This document shows positions 12,035 to 23,887 of a stretch of 64,000 bases of DNA, piece by piece (the stretch's first letter is position 1; each line of letters starts with the position of its first letter). The notes beneath the pieces were generated by a model, which ran no database searches, had not been told where the DNA came from, and saw only the letters and a list, made by a program, of their open reading frames with translations. Source of the stretch: Thuidium tamariscinum (lineage: Eukaryota; Streptophyta; Bryopsida; Hypnales; Thuidiaceae); NCBI GenBank assembly GCA_947034885.2, contig OX344752.2, positions 20,173,386 through 20,237,385 of the forward strand, given 5' to 3'. Both the position numbers and the translations under genes were made by a program.

Positions 12035-13148
12035 AAGTGTGAAGAATGAATTAATAATAGTGGAGGCCCTTGTTCTTCATTTATTTTAGGGCGGTATACA
12101 ATTATGTTCCCCTAGGGATTGTTCATTTAGTTATTGAATGCATGAAGGAGGGATTTGGAAGAGAGGAGGAGGTGACTTTGTTGTATTTCTTAAAATCTTG
12201 AAATAGAATTTTTATTTCTTGAGGAATTTTTTTTTGGATGAATGTCTTAAAAAATGATACAATGGGGACCAAGGGCACTCTCTCCCCATTTTTCTTTCCA
12301 TGTAGCATTTATATTGTTGAAGGGAATTTAGAATTTAATTTTTTAATGATTGAATAAAGAATTAATCAAACAATTTTATTATCTCAATCCTTGTGGGTCA
12401 AAGTGGATATTATTTCTTTTTCAAATTTTCAAAGGAAAGTCTTAGATACTCTAAAATAAAATTCAATACTTCAATTCTTTCTTCTCAATAGAATTCAATT
12501 AAAAGTTGAACCTATCTTGAACAAAACACAACCTTTCTCACAATTGCAATAAAGAAGACAAAACTTAAATAAATCTAATATTTTCCATTTAACCTATTTA
12601 CACAACTAATTGTATAAATATCTAGAACATGAAATAACATTGATTTCTATTATACACAAAAATAAATTTGAATGAATAAAATGCCTCTACTTTAGTTCCA
12701 TTCTTTTTATACTCACAATTAGATGTTGAACCAAGTTTAGGCAACATATAACCTTTCTTTCCATTCAAAAAAAATTTAAATGAATTCAATCCGTCCACTT
12801 CTTTTCCATTCCTACTTTTAATTGTTAAACCAAACTTTAGCAAGAACAACCTTGACTTCTATTGTAGATAAATAAAATAAAATAATTCAAGTACCTCTTG
12901 TCTTGTTCCTTCTTTCCTAATCCACCAATAACTTGAATTAAGCAAAGCTAAGTAACCTTCACCACCAATGGATAAAAATATAGAAGAAACCTTCATGGGC
13001 CTTTTCAATGGACATGGGGCAATGAGATTCTTCTTCTCCCTGAAATTAAGAAATTACTTTCATGTTGTGAAGGCATATTTGTACTAGAGACCAAATCTAG
13101 AAGTACATGATGCTCAAATGGCCACAATAAATACTTCACCTACCTCAA
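12035..13148. other. 1114-nt spacer between the inverted-repeat arms
   Basis: AT-rich, no convincing frame. It contains several GAATTCAATT/CAACCTTTCT-type words in loose repetition, for example around 12530, 12750 and 12850. Confidence 0.4.
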
Positions 13149-13740
13149 TCTAAAGTAAAATAAAGAAATGGTAAGGGAAAAAAAATCATTCATCCAAATT
13201 ACTTAAAAAAGCAATGGAAAAAGATGTGCCCTTCACTAAATCCCTTCTTTAGATTTTACACAATAAATAATTAAGTAAAACTACTATAAGAGAAAGTAAA
13301 AAAATAACCTACATATCCAAGCTTTGGTATAAATAAATAGAAAGGGCTACGTCACCCTCTAATAACCCCATCCAAAGCCTTCAACAATCAAATTGAAGAA
13401 GAAAAATACAAACAAAAGAACTATTTTATCCTTCAAGCTCCCAAAGATTCAATTCAAGAATGAAGAATCCAAGGTCTTGTGAGAAAGAAGATTTGAGGAG
13501 TTAGGCCACAAGAGAGAGAAATGCACTTAGCTCTCAAAGGCCTCCACCCTTGTGCAAGTTGTAGTTGGTAGGTGGAGTTCTTAATGTGCCCATTTGACCT
13601 CCATGTACTTGGAGATCTAATCAACCTTGCACAAATGAGCTGCCAGTAATTAAATGTGGCCTTTTGGGGGGGCGGGTTTAGTGAAGAGGAGGAATCCCAA
13701 GGCCAAGGCCATTTGAAACACCCACGCACTTTGTTGTCCC
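13149..13740 (-). repeat. Right arm of the 592-nt inverted repeat
   Basis: Reverse complement of 11443-12034. Both arms have the same length by my boundaries. No target duplication is obvious outside the pair. A transcript across both arms would fold into a long double-stranded stem. Confidence 0.85.
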
Positions 13741-14650
13741 GCCAGCACCCTCGCGTCTGCGCCCTGCGTCAGATTTACTGCGTTGTGGATGTTGGCAGCA
13801 GATTTGTTTTTCAATTTGCGATTGGAGTTTTGAGAATCTGGGGGCGTGTAATATACCATTGGAAAGGTATTTTGAATACCTTTCCAATGGTATATTACAC
13901 GCTCCCAGATTCCCAAAACTCCAATCGAAAAAGCAGAAAGAAGTTGACGTCTGTGCCCTAGCGTGCACGCCTGTCGTTGCGTCCCCGCCCAGGCTTGCGT
14001 CCCCGCCCTGATGTCCCGGCCCGGCCTTGCATCCACGCCTGCTCGTGGACTCTCTACATAGTGAATTTTGGTAGTAGATTTGTTTTCCAATTTGCGATTG
14101 GAGTTTTGAGAGTTTAGAGGTGTGTAATATACCATTGGAAAGGTATATTGAATACCTTTCCAATGGTATATTGCATGCCTCCAAATTCTCAAAACTTCAA
14201 TTGTAAAAGCAGAAAGAAGTTGACGTCCGCGCCCTGTCATTTTTCGCGCCTTGACGTCCCTGCCTTGCTTGGCGTCCGCACCCTGCCTCGCGTCCGCGCC
14301 CTACCTCGGATTTACTGCGTTGTGGATTTTGGCAGTAGATTTGTTTTCCAATTTGCGATTGGAGTTTTAGGAGTTTAAAAGCGTGTAATATACCATTGGA
14401 AAGGTATTCAAAATACCTTTCCAATGGTATATTTCATGCCTCCAAATTCTCAAAACTCTAATTGCAAAAGCAGAAAGAAGTTGATGTCCGCACCTTGTCA
14501 TTTTTGGCGTCCCCGCCTTGTCTCGCGTCCGCGCCCTGACGCTGATTGTGGAGTCTGCACCCTACTTGTATGCGTCCGCGCCTTGTCGTTTACATGGTGA
14601 AGTCCGCACCCTACCTGTATGCGTCCGCGCCCTGACGGAGACGTCCGTGC
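13741..14650 (+). repeat. Three ~270-bp units, each with a near-perfect hairpin
   Basis: Each unit has GC-rich GTCCGCGCCCTG motifs, then GATTTACTGCGTTGTGGA or a variant, then an inverted repeat centred on GGAAAGGTATT...AATACCTTTCC. Hairpins span about 13817-13930, 14090-14207 and 14351-14470. Arms are about 55 nt, for example TTGCGATTGGAGTTTTG at the outer left. The loops are only 1-4 nt, so they are close to perfect palindromes. Confidence 0.85.
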
Positions 14651-14719
14651 TCTGGATTTCGCGTTGTGAGGTGATGTGTCAACCCTAAAAAATTCCACTA
14701 CTTACTAAAATAAAGCCGT

Positions 14720-14796
14720 CTGTCCGTCCGGATCGTCCATCCGTCCGAGACGTCCGGTGACCCTAACTCGTCCGTTATGACAACTATGGCTGAACG
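14720..14796 (-). repeat. Right terminus of the 13-kb element with target duplication
   Basis: Contains GTCCGTCCGG and GACGTCCGGTG motifs, then the right TIR ending at 14787, then GGCTGAACG at 14788-14796. The sequence outside joins the left flank to restore a continuous host sequence. Confidence 0.65.
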
Positions 14797-15640
14797 TGGC
14801 ATGCCTTGCTAGGGCGCACAAAAAATAGAAGCTTCACCTCATGCACGATTCATACAAATGCTACGACAGTGACTGCTGATCTTTTCTCATGAAAACAGTA
14901 GGATCCCATTTCACAGTGCACTTGTTTTGCTTGAACTAAGCACACTTCTCTCTGTACCCACTACACGACGTTCACAAATTTTACTATGCAACGTTTTACA
15001 CACGGATTGGACTATCGTTACTGCACTTTGTACTACAATGAGATCGCAACACAGAAGTGTTGTGAATGAGTATCTCATTGTTCCTTGTAGGACAGGCGCC
15101 TCTACTGTTGCCTTCCTATTCACAGTCCACAACGTCTTTCAACACTAGTGCCGGACAAATACAGCTCGGGCTTCCCTAACAATACATACATGTTCAAAAT
15201 GCAAGCCGCTTCTTCCGCAATCTAAACTACAGCAAACGTTCTAACAACGACTTGAACTACTTTTACCTGCTCCAAGCAATGTCCAATTAAACGCTTCCTA
15301 CAAACTGGAAATGCTATCCATCCTCCACTACGACTCGTCAAGCCAAACACAAAATACAAATGCTGCAAAAGGACAAGAGACTACTACGTCCAGCGTGCTA
15401 CTAATACTTGACGACTCATCCCTTTGCCGTGGACAATCACCCTATGATCGAGTACAGTCTGCTCATGTTCACCCTTGCCCGCGTCGCCATGCTATGGTCA
15501 CTTGCAGTAGACTACCACGTACACAAAATAGACACTTCTATAAATGCGCAGTGGAGTGTGCAGTCACTGAGGCTACTACATTGGAGATGTGCAAGGTGGA
15601 GATCAAATTCAGTGGTAGACCTAGAAAGCTCGGGACATAC
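14797..15640. other. Host CACTA sequence right of the insertion
   Basis: Probably intron of the leftward second ORF. Short frames on both strands have no recognisable content. Confidence 0.3.
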
Positions 15641-15955
15641 CAAATTCCTGTGCCCTAATGTTGCAGCCAACGCTTCCTTCGGAATCGGACACGACAATGG
15701 AGGGACCTGTACATCTTCAAAGCGTTTCCTATTGCACTGCAATCTGAGACTACGCCTTCGTGCAGCACCTCTATCTCCAGTGCACTCTGCAACGGAGCGA
15801 TCAGGTGCACCTCCGCTCGCCATTCTCGAGAGAAAGTGGCAAAAAACTCTAATAGCTTCGTCACTCACTTCGGCATCACCGATCTTCTGCGTACACGAAG
15901 TAACAGTACGTGCTATACTCGTGCAGTCATTGCGTAATCGTCGTTGGAACTCCAT
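15641..15955 (-). pseudogene. First exon of the leftward second ORF
   Basis: An ATG at 15955-15953 opens 105 codons without a stop to a good donor (AATTTG|GTATGT) at 15641. The peptide starts MEFQRRLRNDCTSIARTV and contains CTGDRGAARRRSLRLQ. It is basic. I do not recognise a domain. It runs away from the TNP2 relic, giving a divergent arrangement, and would be the 5' exon of the gene now split by the 13-kb insertion. Confidence 0.4.
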
Positions 15956-17209
15956 TTCAGAGTATTTTCTAATGTCTTGCTACACGAATGACGACCTCAT
16001 TAGGGTTTTCTGGTGAAGCCCTCGAAAAACGCCCTGGCTTCCTACAGTTGTTCTCTCTCCGACACGTGGCGAGGGAGTGACGTCAGCGACCCCGTTGCGG
16101 CACTGAACGTTCTCACGACAAGTTTTTGCTCAGAAAACACATTTTTGAACGTACTGGGACGCTTGTAACTAGCATTTCAAACTTGTCAACCCATTCCAGG
16201 TTACTTCTATGACCAAACCTAATATGATTGTCCCTTTTTTTTTTAGATCAATTACAGTTACTCTGTCCGTTCTGCCATCCATTGCATTGCAGTGGAAGTT
16301 CTCTTAGAAAGTGACATGCCACTTCTATCCTTGCTGGAGGTCATGCATACCTGACTTCAGTGAAGGCCATCCGGTGATGAAACATTCTTGCAGTTGACAT
16401 GAATGAGGTTCACAGTGGGGTAACATTCCTCTTGGTCAACCTTCTTAGAGTGTTCGCTGCTTCCCTCATTGACGCTATAGCTATAGTTTCTTGCAATACT
16501 CATAGTATATGGTGCTTCTTTTGCAGACGGTGCATATGAAGTAACACGTCCTTGCAAATTTTAAGACACGTACCGAGTGGAAAGCAGCACTTCCGAGAAC
16601 CAGGCGCCACTCCCTACTTTCTAGTGCACGCAACTACATTACATTTCTAAAGGTATTTGTGGATACTCCAGCACCATTTTAAAAGAAGTAAGACATTGGT
16701 TAGCGGTAAGCTACAATGAGGAAGCCTTGCTTGTAAGGATAACTGATATGGCTTGCTGAATGTTTTTGACTTTGCACGGTCAAGTTCAAGTTGTTTGAAA
16801 TTAACATCAGTGTTCCGAGAATCATTACTGAGCACAAGTCACTGTGTAGGAACTTCACATCGCTGCAACACACAACGATAGCAGTACCGCTTCACTGTGA
16901 CTCGTGAGCTGCTAGAACTGTTCGCGATTGCAATCTGCGTTCTGGGTCGGTAAAGAATTCCGATGATACCATTCCGAAGTGACGAGGTGAGTGTCTGCAA
17001 ACACAAAGCAACTGAATGAGACTTGCGTTACATAGTACTGTGTATTCCATGAAAGACCGAATCATAAGTGTTGTACATGCCATGCCCTATAGTGGTAAGG
17101 ACATGATTACAGTGTTTTCCCACTGTCAGAGAAAAAAATAATTCTAGCTTCATAGAGAAGAAAGACTCCTCACATTCTGAAGAGTCGTCTCAAATTGAAG
17201 CGGAGGGAA
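15956..17209. other. Spacer between divergent transcription units of the CACTA relic
   Basis: It would hold promoters for the leftward and rightward genes. I see no clear TATA box. GC content is moderate and frames are short. Confidence 0.3.
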
Positions 17210-17581
17210 ATGGGTGACACCGAAATCATGGACGTAGAATCACCTGGGTGCATTAATCAGATAGATTCATCAGAGCAATTCGAAGCAGATTCGTCATACG
17301 ATCCCTTAGAGCAATATGGGAGAGATCTGCAAGCCTATTTGGAAGATCTCGTATTCCATTACATAGAGCACAAATCGTGGCTCGAACTAGGCTTTGTTCG
17401 AACTAAAGACTTCATGCCTGAAAATACAAACGATGTGTATAGCAATCACCTTTATTGTATGAGCTGGTTCTACCAAGGACTATTCCCATTCGATAGTTGG
17501 GAAATCGAATATGACAATTGGCTTTGTGAACAAGTGTTCGCAGCTCAAGCAGCACTCTGTAGTGACGACAACTTCGGTTAG
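17210..17581 (+). CDS. Acidic 123-aa protein of unknown function, within the CACTA relic
   Basis: From the ATG at 17210 the frame is open to TAG at 17579. The protein begins MGDTEIMDVESPG and is rich in Asp/Glu and aromatic residues (FHYIEHKSWLELGF, MSWFYQGLFPFDSWEIEYD). An in-frame stop lies at 17153, so this ATG or an upstream splice is needed. The phrase GDTEIMD recurs as GDTEVMD in the start region of the TNP2 relic at about 19560, which hints at a shared leader or an old duplication. No known domain is recognised. It may be an exon of a longer transposon gene. Confidence 0.35.
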   Translation: MGDTEIMDVESPGCINQIDSSEQFEADSSYDPLEQYGRDLQAYLEDLVFHYIEHKSWLELGFVRTKDFMPENTNDVYSNHLYCMSWFYQGLFPFDSWEIEYDNWLCEQVFAAQAALCSDDNFG

Positions 17582-19574
17582 TCCACAATAGTGATGTAAC
17601 ACTTCATTATGCCAGGATATGGTCGACATAACTCAGTTCTACATCTTCATGAAGTGAGTACTTGTGTTGAATAAACTTCTTTTTCATAACAGCAGCAGCT
17701 GCGCATGGTATAAGTGCGGTAGTTCTAGAAGTCCGCTTTCACTGTCAGACCACGCTCAGTGAATCTGAGTTCTGAAAATTCAGTAACTTACCAGGAACAA
17801 TGCACTTCACTTCCAAACACACTTGGCTGCTTACCTATTGACAAGCATTGCTCATATTCCAAACTCTACATAGTGAGTTCATTTTAGCGTTCAAACTGGT
17901 GTAACAAAGCGGTCCTTGGCATTCCACTGATGCCATATATAGATGGTCCTTCATTATATGAGAGGGTTGCCTTCAATGAATATGGGTCATCCAATAGGTA
18001 CATGTCACACGAGGACAAGATCATGTGAGGAAGTACATGTAAACGACACAGAGAACTATGTGTTTTCGTGTAATTGTCCTCCAAGAGTTTCCCTATACAC
18101 TTTTTTCAGAATTTGCAGTACATGCTTATTTGCTACAGACTGTATGCTTCTTTGTGCATAACGGAAGTGGTGCTTCAAGCAGAACATGGATAACGACTTC
18201 CTTTCATGTAGCCAAGCAGATTATGTAATGCATGTACCGCCTGTGAAGGCCTTGTTGACACAATTCTGAACATGTGAAAAGTGTGATGTGGAGTAGGAGT
18301 TATAAGAGATTGTAGTTCATCAACAGTTGAGACAGTAAAAGCTCTGAGGCTCTCCAAGCGCTTATGTAAGCACAGAGGTGTAATTTCCAGATACCTTCTG
18401 TGTTCATAACATTATCTGTCCATGTTTCAGTCAACGAGAAAGACATGAAAACTGTAAGACTATAAGTGTCATATTGATTTACACATTCTAGAGTTGCTAG
18501 AGGATTTTCATACAATAGTCTGAATTGAAGCCTTTTAGTGATGGTAGGCCCTTAAGAACCCATCCGACCCAAATTTGAAGTGCAACCGGGGCTGAGGTAG
18601 TTGTCTCTGTAATGGACCATTAAGGGCTGCTCCCCCTTTTTCATGTATTTAATTGAATGGAAATTTTTTTTGTCCATTTCCTAGAGGCAGATAAAATGAC
18701 CAGGGATGTAACAAAATTCGTTTTATCATATTTTACGCTTCATTGAATTAGTTATGAATTTCCTAAGGAGGTGTGTCGTAGGCCCCTACTTTCTGTCTGC
18801 AAGTCTTCCATGAATGGTTCACTTGCAATTTCTAAAGAAATATGGAATACCTTAGAGCATGATTCGCTCCCACAGTTCCCAATGCACCTTCACTCGATTA
18901 ATTTAATGAATGTGGAGGTTAAATTAAGAATCACAAATAGTCTATTTTACAGTCTTGAATAGGGTCCATTCCTAATGCCCGTTCCATTTTACAGCGACAT
19001 ACCTTAATTTAGAAAGTGGCTACGAAACTTGTAAGAATCAGTAGAAGTGCTTCAGAGATTTGGCATTTTCTTTAGAAAACTGAAAATGCATCCATGCAAT
19101 CACTATTAATTAAAGGTTTTCTGTTGTTTGACAACTTGCAGCTCATGAATGTTAACTATTTTTGATCGGAATGAGGGAACACGTATGCACACATATTAAA
19201 ATCATTCGAGTGTGACATTAGAAGCATTCATTTCAAAAGTGTGAATAAATCTTATAATGGTTTCTTACTATCTATAGTTCTATAATCTACATTCTGAGTC
19301 CGAATTGGAGAACCCCTAAAAGACAACCTAAAATAGCTATGTTGCGAAGCCCTTTTTTGTACCCAAAAAAAATTGTCTAAAAATTGATCTTTGTTTTCAA
19401 GACACGCGTGTCATATAAGTGACTAGAGAAAGTGTTGCAATAAACAACTTCCTTTAGTGCTTGGAGCAATTCTAATGGAAGTGTTGTACAGTATTCTACA
19501 GTGTGAATTGCGGAATATCGGATCCTGCAACGTCGACTGAATGTAGCATTACTAAAGTTGGAGACACAGAAGTC
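17582..19574. other. AT-rich spacer upstream of the TNP2 relic
   Basis: No gene is seen. Frames of 60-70 aa on both strands have no recognisable content. Confidence 0.3.
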
Positions 19575-22500
19575 ATGGATCCCTTACAAAATCGTAATCG
19601 TGCAAGAATTCGCGTCACACCGAATGGTCAAGCTTTGCGACACATTCCTCTTGGTGACTTAATACTGCAAACTGAGTTGCGTGTCGCGACTGAGCAAGAC
19701 GTACGTTCCTTTCGTTGTCCGTGCAGAGACTGTCATGGTGGTCGACGAAAATCAATTGAGGTTATCAGAAGACACCATGTGAGTGTGGGCAAGGATCCTT
19801 TCTTAATGAAATCCAAGATAGGTGGTGACCCTCTAGAAGGCTATCCAAGTCGCGGATTGTGGGTGGAAGATGTAGCGTACGACGACGATGTTGTAGAAGA
19901 TGTTCCAACAGTGGATGAGGATGTTGTTTGTGATGCGCCCGATGTGACTAATGCGCAGACAGAGGAGCCTGAAGGTGATATAGATCCTCCGCTAGATGAG
20001 TACCATGAAGTGCAGCGTTAGGTTATGGAAGCCTTAAATCGAGGAGATGCACTACATTTGGAAGTGGGGGATGACGTGAATGAAGAAGAAAATGACGATG
20101 TTCAGGATGATACAATCGACGGGTTGGAAGAATTGTACGACCAAGCGACGACACCTTTGTATCATGGAGCGAAGTGCAGTGTTGTGTCAGCAATCATCGT
20201 CATCATGAACATGTGCACCGTGTTTCGAGTGAGCAATAGATTCACTGATGAGTTGTTGCGTTATTTATCGACGGATTTATTGCCCGTGAACAATATTTTA
20301 CCAGGTTCTCACTACCAAGCGTGACAGAATATTAGGAAATTGGGCTTGGACTATACAAACATCCATGCTTGTCCTAATGGATGTATGCTTTATGAAGAGG
20401 AGAAGGCCAACTTGGACTGTTGTCCGTAGTGTCGCTCATCAAGATGGATTGAGAACAGCCGCACTATTCCGGCGAAGGTGATTCGTCACTTCCCACTCAT
20501 ACCCAGGTTGAAGCGCATGTCGAGATCAACTGAGATAGCTAGCATGTTAACAGGGTATACAAAGCATGTCAGTACTGACGACATTATGCGTTCTGTAGTT
20601 GACAGTCCTGCATGGAAGCACGTTGACAATGACCCAGTTTTTGGCAACTTCGGAGCAAAGAAGCGAAACTTGCGTTTGGCATTATCGTTGGATGGAGTGA
20701 ATCCATTCAAATTGAGTAATACAAATTGGTCGACGTGGCCAATCTTGATTTTGATATACAATTTCGAGCCCTGGTTTGTGACAAAGAAATTTTTCATTTC
20801 ACTATGCATTATAATATCTGGAAAGCAATCACCGACGTCCAGAAATTTAGATGTGTTCATGCGACCTCTGTTGAGGGAGTTCTTACAGCTTTGGGTAGGT
20901 GTGCTAGCGATGGATTTCTTGCGTCCTGAGGGAATGCGTGGATTTAAATTACGAGCTCTAGTGATGTGGACCATATCAGATTTCCCAGCGTACGGTTTAA
21001 TTTCAGGTCTCTGTTGTAAGGGATATAAAGGTTGTCCCCCTTGTGGACCTGAAACGGATGCACGTATGGCAAGAACAGGCGATGTTCTTGCTAATCGTTC
21101 CACACGCGGTTCGAAACTTGTATATGAGGGCATACGTCGATATTTACCCCGACATCATCCGTATCGACGCAATAAGAGGTTCAATGGAACAACTGAAAAT
21201 CGAGAGAGACCGCCAGAAGTATCAGGAGTGGATGTCATTAGGTACGCAGCGTGGCGTCAAGCGTATTTGGATCTTGGTGGAAAAGAAAATGGTCCAGATG
21301 ATCCCGTGCACATGACGGGTGTGAAGCGCTTGAGTGCATTGTTTGAACTACCATATTAGCAGGTATTATTCACCTGAACCAAAACAACTTGATTGCCTTT
21401 TCCATCAATTTTGTGATTTCAGTTATGCTTTTCAATACAGAATCTCCAATTTCAAAAGCACCAAATGCCATAGGAAGCCGAGGAATAAGCAACTGTGAAG
21501 GAACTGAATTACAAGCAGTACATAACAACGCTTGTGTTCATGTTTGCTATGGCAGTATTTATTGATCCAACATCTACTGGATGTCATACATTGCGAGAAG
21601 AATCTGTGCGAAAACATAGTAAAGACGTTGTTGGCTATGAATGACAGTCCGGGAAGTCGGCAAGATGCTAAGAATTTAGGAATCCGGGAGGAGATTTGGC
21701 TGCAACCATCGACACGTGCAAATACAGATTACTACATGCCACACGCGCCGTATGTGTTGAGTGCAGCGGAATGGAAAGAGTTTGTTCAAATTATAGCAAA
21801 CATCTGCACACCTACGAATTATGTGGGATCAATCCATAAGCGTCTTCGAGATGGCAAGTTGCAATATATGAAAACACATGACTATCATGTACTCATGCAA
21901 CAGGTACAATTCAACTTTTAGAAGAAGATTTTGTTATAGATTATTCTGGTGAGATAAAATGATCCAATATATAAAGAATAGTATCGTCATCTTCAAATGA
22001 AGAGTGGAGCAATACTTTTCACTTATTACTACATAGGTCACTTGAACATAGCGGAAGCTCTAACTGCCATTTTCATTGAGGTTTTGCTAAATGCTATGCA
22101 AGTTCAATATTGTATTTGTGAACCCCGTTTTTCTACACAACGATTTCGGAGTGCTGTTATGGGGTCTAACATAGAAAATGCAAACAGGTACTTCCAGTTG
22201 CTGTACGAAATGTACTTGATGTTGGTGTGCATACAGCGATCATCAAAATGTGTAGGGTCTTCCAAAGACTTTGTCGCAAAGAAGTACCGGAAACTGACGA
22301 ATAGAGTATGATGGAAGATGTGGTCTTGGCCACATGCATGTTTGAGAAGGAATTCCCCCCAACGTTTTTAAATGTCATGACACATCTTCCAGTGCATCTA
22401 GTGCAACAGTTATTTATGTGCAGTCCAGTGCATTGCCGTTGGATGTATCCAATTGAAAGGTACATGAAAACATTGAAAGATTATGTGCGAACTTACGCAC

Positions 22501-23887
22501 ATCCGGAAGGTAGTATCGCTGAAGGATATCGAATGGATGACACTCTAGGTTTCTGTACAGAGTACATGAAGCAGTACCGAGGGACAACGCACCGTATGTG
22601 GGATGCCATAGAAGATGTCATTATGAATGATGAAGTGCTCTCTTCACATGATGCGAAGAAAAGGAAAATGTCATCAGAGTTTCGCAACTATGCGCATGCA
22701 TTTGTTCTGGACAATGCAGTCACTTTGGAACCATGGTGCAAGTAAGTCTATAGAAAAGAACAGAACGCATACCCAATAATTTGGCATGTTTAGATTGATA
22801 GATGTGGGTGACAAATGAAGAAGATAGTTAAATGTAGCTCAAGTTCAGTTCAGGGCTAAAATCAATTCTGATTGAATGGTGAACAATGTAAGCAACTGTA
22901 GGAAGTGTACAAGTTCAACGAATGGTCCAACGTACAAGAGGAGGAAGTACGTTTAAAAAAGCATAGTAAATTGGCCTTCACAAGTGTAGGGAAAAAGATG
23001 TATCAATAGAAGTTGACTGAGAGTCTGCTTTTTCTTTTGCAGAGAATATGCTATCCAATGAACTCGACGATGGGAAGAGCGTGAAGCATTTCGAGTGGAG
23101 AATCGACGACGTCATACTTCTGCCGGACTGAGATATCCAAATGAATTGAGTGAGTTACCGTGCTTTGTAGATTGGTTTAAATCACGCGTTCGAGAAGCTC
23201 GTCATGTTGGAGAGGAATTGGCACCAGATGTGATACAGTACAGCGAGCCGCCGGAAAGGTATGCAACGTCGCATCGTCAAATGCATTGTTTCGGAATGCA
23301 TTTTCGAGTTAGAAGTTCGGAAACATCACATGTGACAAGGGATTCATGTATTGTTGCAACGTTTACACGTCAACATCGGTGGGGCTTATTGAACGGAAGG
23401 CCACGAGAAAGTACTGAAGATTACGTGGGTTATATCGAAGAAATCCTGGAATTGGACTATCGCAATCATTGCACGACGATATTGGTATGCGACTGGGTAC
23501 GTGCAATGCGTGATGCAAGATCACGAAACATCGAGCACGATGAGTTCGGATTCACTATAGCGAACTTCAATCACATGGATGGAGCAGTGCACGCTGATTC
23601 GTTTGCTTTTCCATTACACTGCCAACAGGTGTTCTTTTCCGACGACATCCATCGACGAGGATGGAAGGTTGTGTATCGAACAGAAGTTAGAGGGCAACGG
23701 GGGGGGTCCACACGTCGCGCCTGGTAGTACACACATTTTGCATATAGGTAATGATGTGGACTACGGAGGCTTGCAGGTACCGATGTTGGAGTCAGATCCA
23801 GTGCGTGTTCCCTCAAACGTTGGAGGCATGTACATTAGAGTAACTGAGAGAGCACCTTTACGGCAACGGGTAGTGGATGAACAATAG
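19575..23887 (+). pseudogene. TNP2-like CACTA transposase, multi-exon, with nonsense mutations and a frameshift
   Basis: The ATG at 19575 opens an N-terminal part with a Cys-rich transposase-associated motif (FRCPCRDCHGG). The central transposase block follows in the same frame: IHACPNGCMLYEEE, RHFPLIPRLKRM, LSLDGVNPFKLSN, CCKGYKGCPPCG. Three stops interrupt that frame (TAG 20019, TGA 20322, TAG 20427) and a fourth, TAG at 21357, stands where LPYWQ is expected. An intron fits at 21363-21555, after which YLLIQHLLDVIHCEKN continues. A further donor lies at 21904. 22308-22745 encodes the DUF4218-like part (FPPTFLNVMTHLPVHLV, RWMYPIERYMKTLK, HPEGSIAEGY). 23095-23727 encodes a DUF4216-like C-terminus, which continues in another frame to 23887 after a G run near 23698-23706. 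TNP2 cuts and joins DNA at CACTA termini; this copy is dead. Confidence 0.85.

Larger units (their letters stand above)
1774..14787. mobile_element. 13-kb Mutator-like insertion, non-autonomous mosaic
   Basis: The identical 9-mer GGCTGAACG flanks the segment at 1765-1773 and 14788-14796. Just inside, the left end reads ATGGTTATCATACCGGGCGG and the reverse complement of the right end reads ATAGTTGTCATAACGGACGA, about 16 of 20 identical. CCGGACGTC-type motifs follow on both sides. A 9-bp target-site duplication with terminal inverted repeats is the signature of Mutator-like elements. No transposase frame is recognisable inside. The interior is made of tandem repeats, an inverted repeat and hairpin units, listed separately. 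The motif GTCCGCGCCCTGAC appears in opposite orientation near the two ends, as in foldback-type elements. The boundaries are well supported; the superfamily is inferred. Confidence 0.65.

Noticed and set aside
10200-14650. CRISPR-like appearance of the short GC-rich word between spacers
   Set aside because: The word is degenerate, spacing is irregular, the host is a plant and no cas gene exists.
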